Under the pieces are notes generated by a model. The model was not told where the DNA came from. It saw only the letters and a list, made by a program, of their open reading frames with translations, and made no database searches. This document shows positions 34,635-35,846 of a stretch of DNA of 35,846 nt, in pieces. Location of the stretch: assembly GCA_947505105.1 (NCBI GenBank), contig CANNKG010000036.1:1-35846 (forward strand), read 5' to 3'. Position 1 is the stretch's first letter; each line of letters starts with the position of its first letter. The translations under genes were made by a program, and so were the position numbers. Source of the DNA: Methylococcaceae bacterium. Lineage in GTDB: Bacteria > Pseudomonadota > Gammaproteobacteria > Methylococcales > Methylomonadaceae.

Positions 34635-34640
34635 TATAAT
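34635..34640 (+). promoter_or_regulatory. -10 box of the tRNA-Val promoter
   Basis: A perfect TATAAT lies 20 nt before the tRNA. No good -35 hexamer is visible at 16-18 bp; a T/A-rich palindrome just upstream may act as an UP-like element. Confidence 0.55.
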
Positions 34641-34660
34641 ACAATGCCCAGCTTAACGTC

Positions 34661-34736
34661 GGGTGCTTAGCTCAGCTGGGAGAGCATCGCCCTTACAAGG
34701 CGAGGGTCGGGGGTTCGAACCCCTCAGCACCCACCA
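34661..34736 (+). tRNA. tRNA-Val (anticodon UAC)
   Basis: The 76-nt cloverleaf includes an encoded CCA end. The acceptor stem GGGTGCT pairs with AGCACCC, the D arm is GCTC/GAGC, the anticodon stem TCGCC/GGCGA encloses the loop CTTACAA with anticodon TAC, and the T loop is TTCGAAC. It reads GUA (and other GUN by wobble) codons. It is a single gene, converging on the cvfB-like gene. Confidence 0.98.
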
Positions 34737-34747
34737 CGACGTTCTCT

Positions 34748-35599
34748 TCATTTTTTCTGTTCATGACTTGAATCGACGAGTCGAATTCCCTGTTCTTCAA
34801 TTAAAATCAAACGTTGTTTGTACAAGTTACCTATCGCTTGTTTAAATACTTTTTTGCTGACGCCGAATTGATTGTAAATAAGTTCAGGTGGACTTTTGTC
34901 ACTTAGGGCAAGATAGCCTTGATTTCGCTGTAGTTTTTCTATAATTTCACCGGCAAAGCCTTCCACTTTTGAATATCCCGGCGGATACAAACTTAAATCG
35001 ATACGCCGATCTTCCCGAATGCGTTTGATATAGCCTTCGATTTTCTGTCCTTTGCGCAGATGCTGAAATACTTCGTTGTGGTAAAGCAGACCCCAAAATT
35101 TATCATTGACGATTGCTTTGATGCCGGTGTCGGTTTTATCCGCAATTAACAACGATACCGCCTGACCTTCTTTGACGTAATATGCCTCATAGTTCAAGTA
35201 ATCTTCAATTCGTGTGGTTGCGGTAATTCCATATTCGGGAGAATATAGAATTTTAACGAGGCAATGCCTGCCCTCTTCGAGTGGATACTTTTGTTCGCTA
35301 TAGGGCAGCAATAAATCTTTTGGTAGACCCCAGTCTAAAAACGCGCCGACATCGTTAATCGTTAGCACTTTTAACCAAGCGAACTCGCCAATCTGGGCTT
35401 TAGGAAGGTGCGTCGTTGCCGTCAATTGACCATCTGAGCCAAGATACACAAACACCTCTAGTTCTTCACCTACCGCGTGTGGGATAGCAGTTTCGCGCGG
35501 CGGTAATAAAATTTTTCCGGCTTCACCTCCATCTAGGTAAGTTCCTGATGCGTGGTTGAGAATGACTGTTAAATGATTTAGCTTGCCGATTTCGACCAT
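34748..35599 (-). CDS. CvfB/YitL-type S1-domain RNA-binding protein
   Basis: From the ATG at 35599 (AAGG 4 nt upstream) the protein has 283 residues; the ATG at 35632 has no binding site and adds a non-conserved stretch. It shows tandem S1-like beta barrels (AWLKVLTINDVGAFLDWGLPKDLLLPYSEQ; NDKFWGLLYHNEVFQHLRKGQKIEGYIKRIREDRRIDLSL) and a C-terminal winged-helix (SPPELIYNQFGVSKKVFKQAIGNLYKQRLI). This is the CvfB family, which binds RNA and affects virulence-factor expression in staphylococci. The role in proteobacteria is unknown. Confidence 0.9.
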   Translation of the reverse strand: MVEIGKLNHLTVILNHASGTYLDGGEAGKILLPPRETAIPHAVGEELEVFVYLGSDGQLTATTHLPKAQIGEFAWLKVLTINDVGAFLDWGLPKDLLLPYSEQKYPLEEGRHCLVKILYSPEYGITATTRIEDYLNYEAYYVKEGQAVSLLIADKTDTGIKAIVNDKFWGLLYHNEVFQHLRKGQKIEGYIKRIREDRRIDLSLYPPGYSKVEGFAGEIIEKLQRNQGYLALSDKSPPELIYNQFGVSKKVFKQAIGNLYKQRLILIEEQGIRLVDSSHEQKK

Positions 35600-35701
35600 A
35601 ATGCCTTTCCACGGGTTAAATGATGTAACCATATAAACGTATTTAACTATTTTATAAATTCATTTATATTACTTAAAGTTAAAGGCATTTTAACTTAGAA
35701 C

Positions 35702-35846
35702 TCATGGTTCGCCCATTTTGACACTCAGTTTTCCTAATTCCGGCGTAAGTCCCAAGTAGGTTTCCGCCGAAAATCCTATCAATGCCAGAATCCTTATTTG
35801 CACATCCGTTAACGGCGTCATGCAGTAGTGATCTGAATCATTAAAA
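35702..35846 (-). CDS. 3' end of an unidentified gene, truncated by the window edge
   Basis: On the minus strand a frame open to the right edge ends with TGA at 35704-35702. It codes for about 47 residues with protein-like composition (ending LTPELGKLSVKMGEP; earlier LTDVQIRILALIGFSAETY). A Met within it (about 35819) would also allow a 39-residue ORF. No family is recognised. It would lie 102 bp upstream of the cvfB-like gene on the same strand. Confidence 0.4.
   Translation of the reverse strand, partial: FNDSDHYCMTPLTDVQIRILALIGFSAETYLGLTPELGKLSVKMGEP

Larger units (their letters stand above)
34348..34660. other. Divergent AT-rich region between the DUF502 gene and tRNA-Val
   Basis: The 313-bp region contains a pair of ATTCGAAT palindromes (listed), a TTTTTTTCGAAAAAAA palindrome at 34617-34632 and the -10 box of the tRNA. 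I see no ORF with a credible binding site. Confidence 0.5.

Noticed and set aside
34661-34743. tRNA-Val as an integration site
   Set aside because: No integrase and no second copy of the tRNA 3' end were seen in the window.
1-35846. CRISPR array, prophage or integrative element
   Set aside because: No regularly spaced direct repeats with unique spacers, no integrase or phage structural genes; the tandem repeats seen are coding and contiguous.

Overview
The window looks like a stretch of gammaproteobacterial chromosome of moderate GC content. The evidence is two conserved gammaproteobacterial neighbourhoods. One is rlmH-maf-rng-yhdP-nitrilase-tldD-pmbA, close to the E. coli yhdE-rng-yhdP-tldD order. 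The other is hemC-hemD-hemX-hemY. A methanotroph-like (Methylococcales) host is possible, but no marker here proves it.

Layout. 1-1058: 3' part of a secreted-looking, extremely acidic Ser-Asp repeat protein that enters from the left edge. 1291-15583: a minus-strand block of ten collinear genes, read from right to left: a fused nucleotidyltransferase/kinase, a metzincin lipoprotein, rlmH, maf, rng, yhdP, a nitrilase-family amidase, a BamC-like lipoprotein, tldD and pmbA. 15584-23875: an accessory, cell-surface region. It holds a 34-codon small ORF with a strong ribosome binding site; a beta-helix/DUF11/RTX secreted protein; a TibC-type autotransporter heptosyltransferase paired with a Ser/Thr/Gly-repeat secreted protein; a TIGR02001-type outer-membrane protein broken by one in-frame stop; and a compact ECF sigma / anti-sigma / subtilisin-like protease operon. 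23876-28201: an IS200-like transposase relic, a coiled-coil protein, a YpfJ-type zinc peptidase, a DUF937-LysM gene split by an ISAzo13-family insertion sequence, and a DUF3597 gene. 28506-33534: an orphan lipoprotein and the hemCDXY operon. 33757-35846: a DUF502 membrane protein, tRNA-Val(UAC), a CvfB/YitL S1-domain protein, and the 3' end of an unidentified gene.

Two candidate systems stand out. (1) The heptosyltransferase gene lies immediately downstream of a small exported protein made of 15-residue Ser/Thr/Gly repeats plus a duplicated Cys-pair domain. No autotransporter is nearby, so this may be a dedicated glycosylation pair outside the classical TibA/AIDA setting. (2) The anti-sigma factor carries, beyond its membrane segment, a domain resembling the I9/fervidolysin-type propeptide of subtilases. 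Its gene overlaps that of an S8 protease by 4 bp, which suggests a signalling circuit where propeptide-like inhibitor and protease are split between two proteins.

Several gene models differ from a simple longest-ORF reading. The Ser-Asp protein extends upstream of its first Met. hemC has no ATG and most likely starts at a TTG. The DUF937-LysM gene and the outer-membrane protein gene are each one gene in two pieces. All assignments come from reading sequence and translations by eye; no database search was run.
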